From the NCBI GenBank assembly GCA_965178585.1, contig OZ238267.1:744001-808000 (forward strand): a DNA stretch of 64,000 nt, in the 5' to 3' direction. Source of the stretch: Marifrigoribacter sp965178585. GTDB taxonomy: Bacteria; Bacteroidota; Bacteroidia; Flavobacteriales; Flavobacteriaceae. The position numbers and the translations under genes are program-made. The number at the start of each line of letters is the position of its first letter. The first letter of the stretch is position 1. Under the pieces are notes generated by a model that was given only the letters and a program-made list of their open reading frames with translations, was not told where the DNA came from and searched no databases. This document shows positions 26,910 to 36,340 of the stretch, piece by piece.

Positions 26910-27647
26910 TTAATTAAATTTAAATCCAGCAGATGCTTGGAATACGTTGTTTTTACTGCTGTTATAATATTCATCTATATCATCGATATAATCATCACCA
27001 ACATTAGATACTTTAGATAAACCGAATACATATCTTGCACTAAAAAATAGTCCAAAATCCAATTCATAAGTAAGACCAATTACAGCACCTACATCAACAG
27101 TTTGAATTTCATCTAAATCATCTTCACCACTTCCGCTATCAGAAAAAGTTTCGTCTCCTATTATTTCAGTAGAACTCCATTCATATTCATCTTTTGCAGA
27201 TACATTAAATCCAAATTGAGGACCTGCTTCTACACTAAAACCAGGTATAAAATAATATTTTGCTAAAACAGGGACACTTATATAATTTAGTTTAATGGTG
27301 CTTTCTCCAGATTCATTATATGAATATTCACCTCCTCTAAGATAATCTTCTGTATAATTATACTCATATTTCGCACCTAATTCAGAATATAATATCTCTG
27401 CTTGTACAGAAAACGTTTCTTCAATTAAAGAATATTCACCTAAAACACCCACATGAAAAGAAGTTCTTCCTGAAATTTCTTCACCAGGATATTCATCTAA
27501 ATTTGAGATAGTAGCTAAGTTAACACCTGCCTTTACACCAAATGAAAAATCTTTTCCATTTTAAGTTGATTTTGTTGCTTCATCTTGAGCATTTAAAGTG
27601 TTTGAAAATATAAAAGCAAACACTGCAATAAATAATACTTTTTTCAT
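26910..27647 (-). pseudogene. Outer-membrane beta-barrel (porin-like) gene with in-frame TAA
   Basis: From the ATG at 27647 a signal peptide ends LNAQ. After DEATKST a TAA follows at 27563-27561, then the same frame continues with NGKDFSFGVKAGVNLATIS and a full small barrel ending in ASAGFKFN. The alternating strands (YISVPVLAKYYF, GLFFSARYVFGLSKV) are those of the 8-10-strand Bacteroidota porin-like family. Without the stop the protein would have 245 residues. One substitution from CAA, GAA or AAA explains it. An internal start would lack the signal peptide, so the gene is probably non-functional unless the codon is read through. Confidence 0.82.
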
Positions 27648-27762
27648 AATTTAATAATTTAAGTTAATTGATTATAATGAATCAAAAGTAATAAAAAATT
27701 ATTAATACTATAATTTACTTAATAATATCCGCTTCAAATTGGGAATATTGTAATTATTTAGA

Positions 27763-28887
27763 TTAAATTAAAATAAGAAGAGCTCCTAATAAAGCTCCTC
27801 CTAAAACTATAAATGCACTATTTACTTTTTTAAAAATAAATACAACAATTATACTTATTATAGCTATTAATATGGTTTTCCAGTCTATTAAGGTGTCTTT
27901 CCCCATCTCAATACAAACTACGATAATTAAAGCTACAGCAGCTACATTAACAGCATCTAGTATAGCTCCAATCATTTTAGATTTTCGCATTTTTGGAATT
28001 AATGGATTAAGTAACAAAACAAAAATAAATGAAGGTAGGAAAATACCAATAGTAGCAGCTAAAGCACCTTGTATTCCATTCATCTGCCAACCAATAAATG
28101 TTGCTGTGGATAATACTGGGCCAGGAGTTATTTGACCTACTGCTACAGCATCTATTAGTACTTGTCTAGTTAACCAGCCATTTGCAACTAGTTCTGAGTC
28201 TAGAAAAGCAAATAGCACATAACCACTTCCGTAAAGTATGGCTCCTATCTTTAAAAAGATGGTGAAGATTTTAAAATTTCCAATATTTATAGGGTTACTA
28301 AACTGAAAAATTAGAATAGGAAGAAAACTATTTATAATGTTTTTATTGAAACTATATAAGAGTAACCCTAATAATCCACTGCCAAAAAGAACCATTATTT
28401 CGTTAACTCCTAACCAGCATAATATAATTCCGATAATCCCAACAATAGCAAGTTTTAGATTTTTTACTGCTTTTTTTCCTAATCGATAAGCTGCCATTAA
28501 TATAATTGCAATTACAGCTGGTTTAATTCCATAGATAAAGGGTTCTACATTTGGTATTTGCCCATACTTATTATATAGCCATGCAACTACAGATGTAATT
28601 ACTACGGCTGGAAAAATAAAGGAAAAGCCAGCAACCAAAAGGCCTTTCCAACCCGCCTTTTCGTGACCACAATGCATAGTCATTTCGGTGGAATTGGGGC
28701 CTGGAATTAAATTAGTTGCTCCTACCAAATCAAGAAAATGTTCTTGAGTCATCCATTTCCTTTTCCTTACTACTTCATCTTCCATCATGGCAATATGAGC
28801 AGCAGGACCCCCAAAAGCAATACTTCCTAATTTAAAGAATAATTTTGCAATCTCAATTAGATCATTTTTTTGATTTGTTGATGACAT
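27763..28887 (-). CDS. chrA: Chromate transporter (ChrA, CHR family)
   Basis: A 374-residue inner-membrane transporter made of two homologous CHR halves. The first shows FFKLGSIAFGGPAAHIAMME, DLVGATNLIPGPNSTEM and GHEKAGWKGLL. The second shows FLKIGAILYGSGYVLFAFL and DAVAVGQITPGPVLSTATFIGW. CHR proteins export chromate by proton or sulfate exchange, though many homologues are untested. It is the last gene of a minus-strand group with the 59-residue protein and a bestrophin. Confidence 0.92.
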   Translation of the reverse strand: MSSTNQKNDLIEIAKLFFKLGSIAFGGPAAHIAMMEDEVVRKRKWMTQEHFLDLVGATNLIPGPNSTEMTMHCGHEKAGWKGLLVAGFSFIFPAVVITSVVAWLYNKYGQIPNVEPFIYGIKPAVIAIILMAAYRLGKKAVKNLKLAIVGIIGIILCWLGVNEIMVLFGSGLLGLLLYSFNKNIINSFLPILIFQFSNPINIGNFKIFTIFLKIGAILYGSGYVLFAFLDSELVANGWLTRQVLIDAVAVGQITPGPVLSTATFIGWQMNGIQGALAATIGIFLPSFIFVLLLNPLIPKMRKSKMIGAILDAVNVAAVALIIVVCIEMGKDTLIDWKTILIAIISIIVVFIFKKVNSAFIVLGGALLGALLILI

Positions 28888-28902
28888 ATTTCTGAAGGAT
28901 TT

Positions 28903-29082
28903 TTATTCAGGATCATCTTCTTTATTGTTCTTTTCATTTTGGCTAAGGGTTACTCCGACAGCAGCTCCAATTGCTATTCCAAGGCTTATCCATAATCCAA
29001 TATTATCGGTAATAGAACCTATAACAACTCCTGCAACTAAACCCATTGCAACACCAATTGCTAATTTATTTTCTTTTTTCAT
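28903..29082 (-). CDS. Small glycine-zipper membrane protein
   Basis: A 59-residue ORF starting at the ATG at 29082-29080. After MKKENKLAIG it has two hydrophobic stretches with repeated Gly-x3-Gly spacing (VAMGLVAGVVIGSI and WISLGIAIGAAVGVTL), then an acidic tail KEDDPE. It fits exactly between the bestrophin gene (12 bp away) and chrA (15 bp away), which supports it as a real gene of that operon. Function unknown. Similar short proteins annotated as hypothetical or glycine-zipper proteins are common. Confidence 0.78.
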   Translation of the reverse strand: MKKENKLAIGVAMGLVAGVVIGSITDNIGLWISLGIAIGAAVGVTLSQNEKNNKEDDPE

Positions 29083-29094
29083 AATGTTTTATTT

Positions 29095-30150
29095 TTAAAA
29101 TTGAGTATTAAGCTTTACTGGAAATTGACTTGGAATATCTTCATCAGATTCACCTAAATTTTGTCTTAAATCAATTTCAATTCCTCTAGCTATGGTAGAA
29201 ATTGGAACATCATTTGCAGTTCCTTCAAATGGGTTTTCTCCAGTTCTGCCAATTCTTTCCATGGTATGAAATATCCAAGCTACAATTACATAAAATGGAA
29301 TAGTTAGCCAAACAAAGTATTCGCCAATAAAAGGATTATAATTGCTTATTTCTTTGCCTATATCAGCAAATTGTGGAACTAAAGCAAGTGGTAATAAAAG
29401 TATAAACGCCCACATAAATAAATGGTTTAAAGTTGCAAATTGCCTTGGATATGGAAAGTTTTTAATTCGCTCGCTTTTTCCTTGAAGCGTAAATAACTCT
29501 TGGATTACACCTTCTAATTCTAAAAAAGAGAATTCCCAAATAATTCCTTTTTCATTTAATTTCTTTAAATGCTTCGATTGTAAATATAATAGTGCAGTCT
29601 GTTTGTTGTTTTTATTCAGAATGTAGTTATAATCACTTTCAGAAATATAAGGCTCTATATCATTTTCTAATGTAGAATCGTGTTCTGGTGGACGAATATT
29701 CCATTCTATATGTGTTTTTTGATTTACAGCAGTTTCCCAAAGTTTAGTTTCTCTCATAGAATGTCTTAAAGCGGTCATCCAAGCAATGTGCCTATAGGTT
29801 AAATCTTTAATTTCCTTTTTAAGTTCATCTTCTGGATAAGGTGTTTTAGCATAATCATTATTGACCATATCTTGAACAAAAACCCCAAAAGTTCTAGAGG
29901 TATTTACAATTCCTCCCCAAATTTTTCTTGCTTCCCATATTCTACTATAAGCAGCGTTATTTTGAAACCCAATTACGAATGCTACGGCAGTACCAATTAA
30001 AGCCAATGGTGTCCAGGGAATTCTAAGCCATGTTAAATCTAGAAAAAAATAAATTGCAACAGCTATTGTAATGATTATTATAAACTGTAAAGTTTCAAAA
30101 CGAGTCCAAATTACCATTTGAGGAATGGTGTAAGTTTTTTTAGTGTACAT
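29095..30150 (-). CDS. Bestrophin-family anion channel
   Basis: I place the start at 30150 (MYTKKTYTIPQMVIW). An upstream in-frame ATG at 30180 adds ten residues without family likeness. The protein has four hydrophobic segments (around residues 25-60 and 235-290). It carries the bestrophin-like segment SRIWEARKIWGGIVNTSRTF, the inserted helical cytoplasmic part, and an end with FHTMERIGRTGENPFEG and DVPISTIARGIEIDLRQ. Bacterial homologues form pentameric channels. It heads a small minus-strand operon with chrA. Confidence 0.9.
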   Translation of the reverse strand: MYTKKTYTIPQMVIWTRFETLQFIIIITIAVAIYFFLDLTWLRIPWTPLALIGTAVAFVIGFQNNAAYSRIWEARKIWGGIVNTSRTFGVFVQDMVNNDYAKTPYPEDELKKEIKDLTYRHIAWMTALRHSMRETKLWETAVNQKTHIEWNIRPPEHDSTLENDIEPYISESDYNYILNKNNKQTALLYLQSKHLKKLNEKGIIWEFSFLELEGVIQELFTLQGKSERIKNFPYPRQFATLNHLFMWAFILLLPLALVPQFADIGKEISNYNPFIGEYFVWLTIPFYVIVAWIFHTMERIGRTGENPFEGTANDVPISTIARGIEIDLRQNLGESDEDIPSQFPVKLNTQF

Positions 30151-30203
30151 ATATTTCTTTATATTTTTGAAAAATATCACTTTTTAGTGACACCTGTAAA
30201 ATA

Positions 30204-30623
30204 CTATTTTTCAAATAATTGATCGATGTTTTTAAATGCTTTGAATTCTAGCGCATTATTTTCTGGATCCATAAAGAACATCGTTGCTTGTTCTCCAACT
30301 TTTCCTTTAAAACGAATATAAGGCTCAATAATAAATTTTATTTTTTTTGATTTAAGTTTTTCAGCTAAATCCTCCCAGTTTTCCCAATCTAAAACTACTC
30401 CAAAATGAGGTACTGGCACATCGTGACCATCTACTGGATTGGATATAGGATTTGCATTTATTTCCATTCCAGGTTTTTGATGAATTACCAATTGATGACC
30501 AAAAAAATTAAAATCTACCCAGTTTTCAGAATTTCTTCCTTCTTCACATTCTAATATTTCTTTGTAAAATATTCTGCAAATTGAAAGATTTGAAACTGGT
30601 ATGGCTAAGTGAAATGGATTCAT
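30204..30623 (-). CDS. VOC (glyoxalase/dioxygenase-like) family protein
   Basis: A 139-residue protein with the paired beta-alpha-beta pattern of the vicinal oxygen chelate fold: FHLAIPVSNLSICRIFYKEI at the N-terminus, FFGHQLVIHQKP, then HFGVVLDWENWEDLAEKL and MFFMDPENNALEFKAF at the end. His3 or His35, His75 and Glu130 are candidate metal ligands. The substrate is unknown. Confidence 0.87.
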   Translation of the reverse strand: MNPFHLAIPVSNLSICRIFYKEILECEEGRNSENWVDFNFFGHQLVIHQKPGMEINANPISNPVDGHDVPVPHFGVVLDWENWEDLAEKLKSKKIKFIIEPYIRFKGKVGEQATMFFMDPENNALEFKAFKNIDQLFEK

Positions 30624-30632
30624 AATTTTAAA

Positions 30633-31796
30633 TTATTTCATCAATACTATTTTGATGGTGGATATATAATGTTTGTTCGTTTTTAATTTTGCGACATATA
30701 CCCCATTTGAAAGCCCTTTAGCATCCCAAATATAAGATGTTTGACCTATTTGATTATTAATCGTAGAAACTTTTTGACCATTGATATTATATATCTCTAT
30801 TACTTGAACTTCGTTTAAATTGTTAAAAATAAATTGAGTTTCAGATTGAAACGGATTAGGAAGGTTATAAAATTCAGGATTTGTATTAGATAGATCGTTG
30901 ATGCTTAAATTCGAGTCTATCAATAATTTAAGTGCTACCGGCCTGTGATCAGAAATATTTGCATCATATTCAGACCATCCATTGGGTAAGAAATCATCAA
31001 TTTTAATGGTGGATATTTCAGATTCATTATCCTCAAATTCATCAAATAGTTCATTAGTGATTAAAATATGATCTAAATGTGATGGCCAATTAGGATAGGA
31101 CCAATTAGAACTACTTCCAGAAGCAATACCAAAATCAGTAAAAACATAATTTTCAGGATCATTTAAAAACATCTGAAAAACATTATTTTGTGGATTATCT
31201 GTTAAATCATCGTTTAAATCACCTAATAGAATTACATTTTCTTCAGGAAAATTTTCATCTATAAATTCTTTGAGTAATAAATTGGCAGTATATCTCCTTG
31301 TTTCTTGATCGTTGGAATCGGTTATATCTAAAATTCCATCGCCACAACACTTTAAATGATTATTGATTATAATTATTCTGTTGTTTAAATAATATAAATC
31401 CATTACCATTGGAGCTCTTGGAAAGGCATTCCAATATTGTGATGTAGTATAAATTTCGTAGATGTCATTAATTAGAATTACCTCAGGTTTATAAATATAG
31501 GCGAGTCCTGCAAACCAAGAGGATTCTAAATGGCCACTATAATTACTTAAACCCCCGACCATTTGTTCGAAATAATTAATGTTTTCAACTTCTTGTATGG
31601 CAATAATATCCACATCTAAAGCTTCAATAATTTCTGAAACATAATTAACGGTAGTTTGACCATTTTTTGGAAAATGTTCAATGTTCCACGTCATTACTTC
31701 GAAAGTTTCCTGAGTACCGAAAAATAATTCTTCAATTTGTGCATATCCTATTGATGAACAAAAAATGATAGTTAAAAAGAGAAACCTAATTGCCAT
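30633..31796 (-). CDS. Secreted endonuclease/exonuclease/phosphatase-family protein with T9SS sorting domain
   Basis: A 387-residue protein with a signal peptide ending GYAQ. The EEP fold shows VMTWNIEHFP, DIIAIQEVEN, NNHLKCCG, VILLGDLNDD and NISDHRPVAL in order, with the catalytic Glu, Asp, Asn and His in place. The last 75 residues form a type A T9SS C-terminal domain (NLPNPFQSETQF, IYNINGQKV, GLSNGVYVAKL), so it should be exported through the GldKLMN machine of this genome. The substrate could be DNA, a phosphodiester or a lipid. Confidence 0.92.
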   Translation of the reverse strand: MAIRFLFLTIIFCSSIGYAQIEELFFGTQETFEVMTWNIEHFPKNGQTTVNYVSEIIEALDVDIIAIQEVENINYFEQMVGGLSNYSGHLESSWFAGLAYIYKPEVILINDIYEIYTTSQYWNAFPRAPMVMDLYYLNNRIIIINNHLKCCGDGILDITDSNDQETRRYTANLLLKEFIDENFPEENVILLGDLNDDLTDNPQNNVFQMFLNDPENYVFTDFGIASGSSSNWSYPNWPSHLDHILITNELFDEFEDNESEISTIKIDDFLPNGWSEYDANISDHRPVALKLLIDSNLSINDLSNTNPEFYNLPNPFQSETQFIFNNLNEVQVIEIYNINGQKVSTINNQIGQTSYIWDAKGLSNGVYVAKLKTNKHYISTIKIVLMK

Positions 31797-31819
31797 AAAA
31801 TTGTAAAGCTTAACTTATG

Positions 31820-34231
31820 TTATTTATTCTTAACGTGTTTTTCTAACCATTGGTCCTGCTCCCAAAGCAAATGGAGGATACTTTCTTTTGAACGATATCC
31901 ATGGCTTTCTTTTGGTAAAATAACCAAACGTACTGTAGCTCCTAAACCTTTTAGAGCGTTAAAATATCGCTCGCTTTGCATAGGATAGGTACCAGAATTA
32001 TTATCTGCTTCACCATGTACTAATAATAAAGGCTGGTTCATTTTTTCTGCATGCATAAATGGTGACATGGTGTAATATATTTCTGGTGCTTCCCAATAAT
32101 TGCGTTCTTCACTTTGGAATCCAAAAGGTGTTAAGGTTCTATTATAAGCTCCACTTCGTGCAATTCCTGCTGCAAATAAATTAGAATGAGAAAGAAGATT
32201 TGCTACCATAAATGCACCATAACTATGTCCTCCAACTGCAACCCTATTTCTATCAATATATCCTAGCTCATCGACGGCATCAATCGCAGCTTTTGCATTG
32301 GCAACTAGTTGCTCTCTAAAAGTATCGTTAGGTTCTTCATCTCCTTCTCCAACAATAGGAAAAGAAGCATCATCTAATACAACATAGCCTCTAGTAACCC
32401 AATAAATCATAGAACCATAATATGGATAGGTAAACTCATTAGGATTTTGGGTGCTTTGCCCAGCACTTGATTTATCTTTAAATTCAGTTGGATAAGCCCA
32501 TAAAATCATAGGCATTTTATCTTTACTTTCTTTATTGTATCCTACAGGAAGATAAAGTGTTCCTGAAAGTTCTAAACCATCATCTCGTTTGTAATTAATT
32601 ACTTCCTTATGGACATTTTGTATGCTTTTAAATGGATTTTCAAAAGAAGTAATTTGGGTTAATTTATCTTTTTTAATATTTCTGAAATAATAATTTGGAT
32701 ATTCTTTTGGAGATTCTATTCTAACTAATAATTCATTCTTTTTTGGATCGAAATTTCTTAGGTCTTCAATTTTATCAGTGTATTCAGAATGATAAACTCT
32801 ATTCTTTTTTTGAGTTTTTAAATTTACTTGATCCACAAAAGGGAATTGCCCTTTTTCGGTATAACCATCTCCAATTGAAAAAGCATTGTTATTTACAATT
32901 GTTAAAACAGAACTACCCATGTCATTTCTTTCAGTAACAAAACTACCTGGGTCACTATATCGATCTTGATAGTTTCTATCGGAAAGTAATATTGGTTTTT
33001 GAGAAGCATCAGAGGGATTAAAAATATATGATTTTGTATTTCTAGTATTCCACCAATAGTCATGAGCAACTGCAACAGTATTGTTGCCCCATTCAATATC
33101 ATAAGCTCGATTGATCGTTTTTAAGATGCTTTTCCCTTTTCCGATATAGGGAGCTTCTAATTCAAATACTTCATCTCTATAAGCAACTTTGTTTTCTGGG
33201 TCACCGCCATCCAAGGCCATGGTGAAAACCAAAGTAGCTGGCTTATCATTTCTCCATCTAAAATTTCTTTTACCCGTTCTTACTGCCATAAAACCTTTTG
33301 GAAGATCTTCAATTAAGGGTACTTCAATAACAGTTTCAACTTTATTTCCATCCTTTGTGTAAATAGTTGTTTTAGAAGGAAATCGTCGGTATGGGACTAA
33401 ATATGAAAAAGGTTTCTCAACTGTGGTTACAAGGACATAATTGCCGTCAGGTGAAAAATTTACCGAGGTGTAAATGTCGTTCCCTAACCATTCTTTTTTA
33501 GTTCCATCTAATGAAACTTCATAAATTTCTGATAAGGCTAATTGCTCAAAATTATGTTCGTCATTTTTATTCTTTAATAGATCTTGATAGGTTCTGTTTT
33601 GTGCTTTTTTACCATCATTAACAGAAATTGTAGGTCCTGTAGGGACAGCAGTTTTAGTATTTACTAAAGGTTTTCTTTTATCTGAAACAAATTTAACTAA
33701 TACAGATTGTCCATCTTCAAACCAATTAATAACATCGCCTACATTTGCATTAATAGTGGCGTCTGTAATTTTTTTAACAGAAGAGGTTGCAATATCAAGA
33801 ATCCAAACTTCAACACCATTTGTTGTAGTATTTGTTAATGCAATTTTACTCTGATCTGGAGACCAAATAAAATTAGTTAGTTTTGGATTTTTTGGCAATC
33901 CTTTTACTTGGATTATCTCTGCATCTTTTTTATTAAGTTGTTTTATTTTTACATTATTATAATAAGTTACTCTACTACCAATATTTGTTTTTGGGTCGAT
34001 TCGTAAACCTCCTAATCGTAATTCTTCTTGAGAAAGTTCTTCAATAGATTTATAGGAATTTCTATAAAGCAAAACCATATTCTCTTTTTGTTCATTCAAT
34101 AGTACATTTGGAGCTCTTGGAACATCAACAAGTTCTAATATTTCATTGGGAGGCTTTTGATAAGTTGAATTTTCTTGAGCATAAATAGTTGTTGCTATAA
34201 GAGTAAGAGTGAAAAATAAAATACGATTCAT
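31820..34231 (-). CDS. Secreted S9 (prolyl oligopeptidase) family peptidase
   Basis: An 803-residue protein with a signal peptide (ends IYAQ) and a long N-terminal beta-propeller (FIWSPDQSKIALT, VNFSPDGNYVLVTT). A C-terminal alpha/beta-hydrolase domain begins near residue 540. The triad is complete: Ser in VGGHSYGAF, Asp743 in HGEADNN and His777 in KESHGYRS. Members of this group cleave peptides in the periplasm or outside the cell. No T9SS sorting domain is present, so it is probably periplasmic. Confidence 0.94.
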   Translation of the reverse strand: MNRILFFTLTLIATTIYAQENSTYQKPPNEILELVDVPRAPNVLLNEQKENMVLLYRNSYKSIEELSQEELRLGGLRIDPKTNIGSRVTYYNNVKIKQLNKKDAEIIQVKGLPKNPKLTNFIWSPDQSKIALTNTTTNGVEVWILDIATSSVKKITDATINANVGDVINWFEDGQSVLVKFVSDKRKPLVNTKTAVPTGPTISVNDGKKAQNRTYQDLLKNKNDEHNFEQLALSEIYEVSLDGTKKEWLGNDIYTSVNFSPDGNYVLVTTVEKPFSYLVPYRRFPSKTTIYTKDGNKVETVIEVPLIEDLPKGFMAVRTGKRNFRWRNDKPATLVFTMALDGGDPENKVAYRDEVFELEAPYIGKGKSILKTINRAYDIEWGNNTVAVAHDYWWNTRNTKSYIFNPSDASQKPILLSDRNYQDRYSDPGSFVTERNDMGSSVLTIVNNNAFSIGDGYTEKGQFPFVDQVNLKTQKKNRVYHSEYTDKIEDLRNFDPKKNELLVRIESPKEYPNYYFRNIKKDKLTQITSFENPFKSIQNVHKEVINYKRDDGLELSGTLYLPVGYNKESKDKMPMILWAYPTEFKDKSSAGQSTQNPNEFTYPYYGSMIYWVTRGYVVLDDASFPIVGEGDEEPNDTFREQLVANAKAAIDAVDELGYIDRNRVAVGGHSYGAFMVANLLSHSNLFAAGIARSGAYNRTLTPFGFQSEERNYWEAPEIYYTMSPFMHAEKMNQPLLLVHGEADNNSGTYPMQSERYFNALKGLGATVRLVILPKESHGYRSKESILHLLWEQDQWLEKHVKNK

Positions 34232-34351
34232 AATTGAAATTTTAGAAAATAAAAATAGAATAATTTAATAGCTACTAAGTTAATGAAAAGAATCAAGCTC
34301 AAAAAAAAATCACAAATTGTAATTGTTTTAAATTAAATACTTTCTTTTTGC

Positions 34352-34359
34352 TAGTTTTG
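34352..34359 (+). promoter_or_regulatory. -7 promoter element, probably giving a leaderless mRNA
   Basis: TAGTTTTG matches TAnnTTTG and is separated from the ATG at 34364 by four bases, the same spacing as at 11673. Confidence 0.55.
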
Positions 34360-34363
34360 CCCA

Positions 34364-34825
34364 ATGCAGCCCGACAACTTTACAACCGAATTTTTTGGTA
34401 TTGGAATTCAAAATGGAAAAACTCCTGAAAACCTAGGTGTTTTGTGGAGAACAGCACAGAATTTAGGAGCTAGTTTTATTTTTACAATTGGAAACCGGTA
34501 TGCAAACCAAGCTTGTGATACTAAAAATTCTGTCAAATCGATGCCTTACTTTCATTACGAAGATTTTGATGATTTTTATAAACATTTACCCAAAGGTGCT
34601 CGAATTGTTGGAGTTGAAATTACCGAAAAATCTCAAGCTTTAGAAGATTTTAAGCATCCAAGAAGATGTGTTTATCTATTAGGAGCAGAAGATAATGGCT
34701 TGACAAAAAAAGCCATTGAGAAATCTCATTTTTTAGTAAAATTTTCATCAGTCGAAAGTTTAAATGTTGCTGTAGCTGGTAGCATTGTTTTGTATGATCG
34801 ATCAAGGAGTAAACCAAGAGTTTAG
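34364..34825 (+). CDS. SpoU/TrmH-family RNA 2'-O-methyltransferase
   Basis: A 153-residue SPOUT methyltransferase without the N-terminal substrate-binding domain. The trefoil-knot motifs are visible: KTPENLGVLWRTAQNLGA (motif 1), YLLGAEDNGLTKKAI (motif 2) and VKFSSVESLNVAVAGSIVLYDR (motif 3). The minimal size resembles TrmL-type enzymes, but the target nucleotide cannot be read from sequence. era starts 24 bp after its stop. Confidence 0.9.
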   Translation: MQPDNFTTEFFGIGIQNGKTPENLGVLWRTAQNLGASFIFTIGNRYANQACDTKNSVKSMPYFHYEDFDDFYKHLPKGARIVGVEITEKSQALEDFKHPRRCVYLLGAEDNGLTKKAIEKSHFLVKFSSVESLNVAVAGSIVLYDRSRSKPRV

Positions 34826-34827
34826 TT

Positions 34828-34835
34828 TATCTTTG
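34828..34835 (+). promoter_or_regulatory. -7 promoter element of era
   Basis: TATCTTTG overlaps the end of the region following the methyltransferase stop. The predicted transcription start near 34841 is too close to the ATG at 34844, so it favours the era start at 34850. Confidence 0.5.
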
Positions 34836-34849
34836 CCAAAAATATGGTT

Positions 34850-35731
34850 ATGGCACACAAGGCAGGTTTTGTTAATATAATAGGAAATCCAAATGTTGGG
34901 AAAAGTACGCTAATGAATGCTTTTGTTGGTGAACGTTTATCAATTATCACTTCTAAAGCACAAACAACTAGGCATCGTATCTTAGGTATTGTTAATGGTG
35001 AGGATTTTCAAATGATATTAAGTGATACTCCTGGAATTATAAAACCTGCATACCAATTACAAGAAAGCATGATGGGTTTTGTGAAATCTGCTTTTGAAGA
35101 TGCCGATGTATTACTTTATTTGGTTGAATTAGGTGAAAAGGAATTAAAAGATGAGGCTTTTTTTAATAAAATAACGAATGCTAAAATCCCAGTTTTATTA
35201 CTAATTAATAAAATAGATAAAGGAAACGAACAATTACTTTTAGAAGCCATGAAGCTTTGGTCAGAGAAAGTTCCAAATGCTCAAATTTTTGCAATTTCAG
35301 CATTAGAAAATTTTGGAGTAAAGGAAGTTTTTCAACAAATAGTTTCTTTATTGCCAGAGTCACCAGCATTTTATCCTAAAGATCAATTAACTGATAAGCC
35401 TGAACGATTTTTTGTAAATGAAATTATTCGTGAAAAGATCTTAATGCACTATAAAAAAGAAATTCCATATGCTGTTGAAATAGATACTGAAGAATTTTTT
35501 GAAGAAGAATCTATTATCCGAATGAGAAGTGTGATTATGGTGGAGAGAGAGACTCAAAAAGGAATCATTATCGGCCATAAAGGTACTGCTATTAAAAGAG
35601 TAGGGGTTGAGGCAAGAAAGGATCTAGAAAAGTTTTTTGGCAAACAAGTACATATGGAATTATATGTAAAAGTGAATAAAAACTGGCGTAGTAACGATCA
35701 ACAATTAAAGAGATTTGGATATAATCAATAA
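34850..35731 (+). CDS. era: GTPase Era
   Basis: A ribosome-assembly GTPase that binds the 3' end of 16S rRNA. The G domain shows GNPNVGKSTLMN, DTPGI and NKID. The C-terminal KH domain shows GIIIGHKGTAIKRVGVEARKDLE. I start it at MAHKAGFVNII, since an ATG two codons earlier (34844) lies almost on the predicted transcription start. With 293 residues it has normal length. der lies nearby, separated by one minus-strand gene. Confidence 0.96.
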   Translation: MAHKAGFVNIIGNPNVGKSTLMNAFVGERLSIITSKAQTTRHRILGIVNGEDFQMILSDTPGIIKPAYQLQESMMGFVKSAFEDADVLLYLVELGEKELKDEAFFNKITNAKIPVLLLINKIDKGNEQLLLEAMKLWSEKVPNAQIFAISALENFGVKEVFQQIVSLLPESPAFYPKDQLTDKPERFFVNEIIREKILMHYKKEIPYAVEIDTEEFFEEESIIRMRSVIMVERETQKGIIIGHKGTAIKRVGVEARKDLEKFFGKQVHMELYVKVNKNWRSNDQQLKRFGYNQ

Positions 35732-35738
35732 ATTTGAT

Positions 35739-36263
35739 TTATACACAATCTTCTTGTTTTTTTACATCTTTTAAATCCAGTGTGTCTTCTAAAAAAGAGC
35801 AGAGTTGTTTCATTTCATCAGCTCCTTTTTTCTTCCCCATTCTTCCTGCAAAATATAGGAAAAACCAAACACCTACAAGAGCAGCCATTAAACCTAATTG
35901 TAATCCATAGTCGGTTTTTAAAGACCAGTTGGAGTAAGCCCAAACACCAACAATTACAAAAAGTCCAATTACTGCAAAATGGAAAAACATAAACATGGTC
36001 CAAACAGAAGGTTTTGGTCCAAATAATCCCTTTAGTTCACTTTTAGAATCATCTAACTCATCAATTTCTAAATGAAGTTGAGGTGACCAAAAGTGTTGAT
36101 CTTTATTAGGAATGCGAATAAAAACATGATTGTCTACTCTCGAAACAACAAAATCTTTTTGTAACTCCTTAGTGTTTTCAATAGTTTTTAGAGCTTCTTC
36201 GTTGCTTTTATTAATTTCAAGTTTAAATCTGGGTCTTAATATAATTTCGTTTTCTAAACTCAT
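35739..36263 (-). CDS. Membrane protein of unknown function, conserved in appearance
   Basis: A 174-residue protein with a soluble N-terminal part of about 90 residues (EIILRPRFKLEINKSNEEAL, VFIRIPNKDQHFWSPQLHLEI), two transmembrane helices (about 90-112 and 121-140), and a short cytoplasmic tail with KKKGADEMKQL. No catalytic motif recognised. It is placed between era and der on the opposite strand. Confidence 0.8.
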   Translation of the reverse strand: MSLENEIILRPRFKLEINKSNEEALKTIENTKELQKDFVVSRVDNHVFIRIPNKDQHFWSPQLHLEIDELDDSKSELKGLFGPKPSVWTMFMFFHFAVIGLFVIVGVWAYSNWSLKTDYGLQLGLMAALVGVWFFLYFAGRMGKKKGADEMKQLCSFLEDTLDLKDVKKQEDCV

Positions 36264-36315
36264 AGTTAAATAAATTGGAGTGTAATTTAGAGTTTTTTCT
36301 TCAAATAGTAAAGCT

Positions 36316-36323
36316 TACCTTTG
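36316..36323 (+). promoter_or_regulatory. -7 promoter element of der
   Basis: TACCTTTG is a perfect -7 box. It lies inside the longer reading frame that starts at 36275 and 17 bp upstream of the ATG at 36341, which decides the start of der. Confidence 0.65.
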
Positions 36324-36340
36324 CACCCAATAAAAATAAT

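Noticed and set aside
36275..36340. Longer start for der
   Set aside because: The extra 22 codons lie over the -7 box and do not resemble Der.
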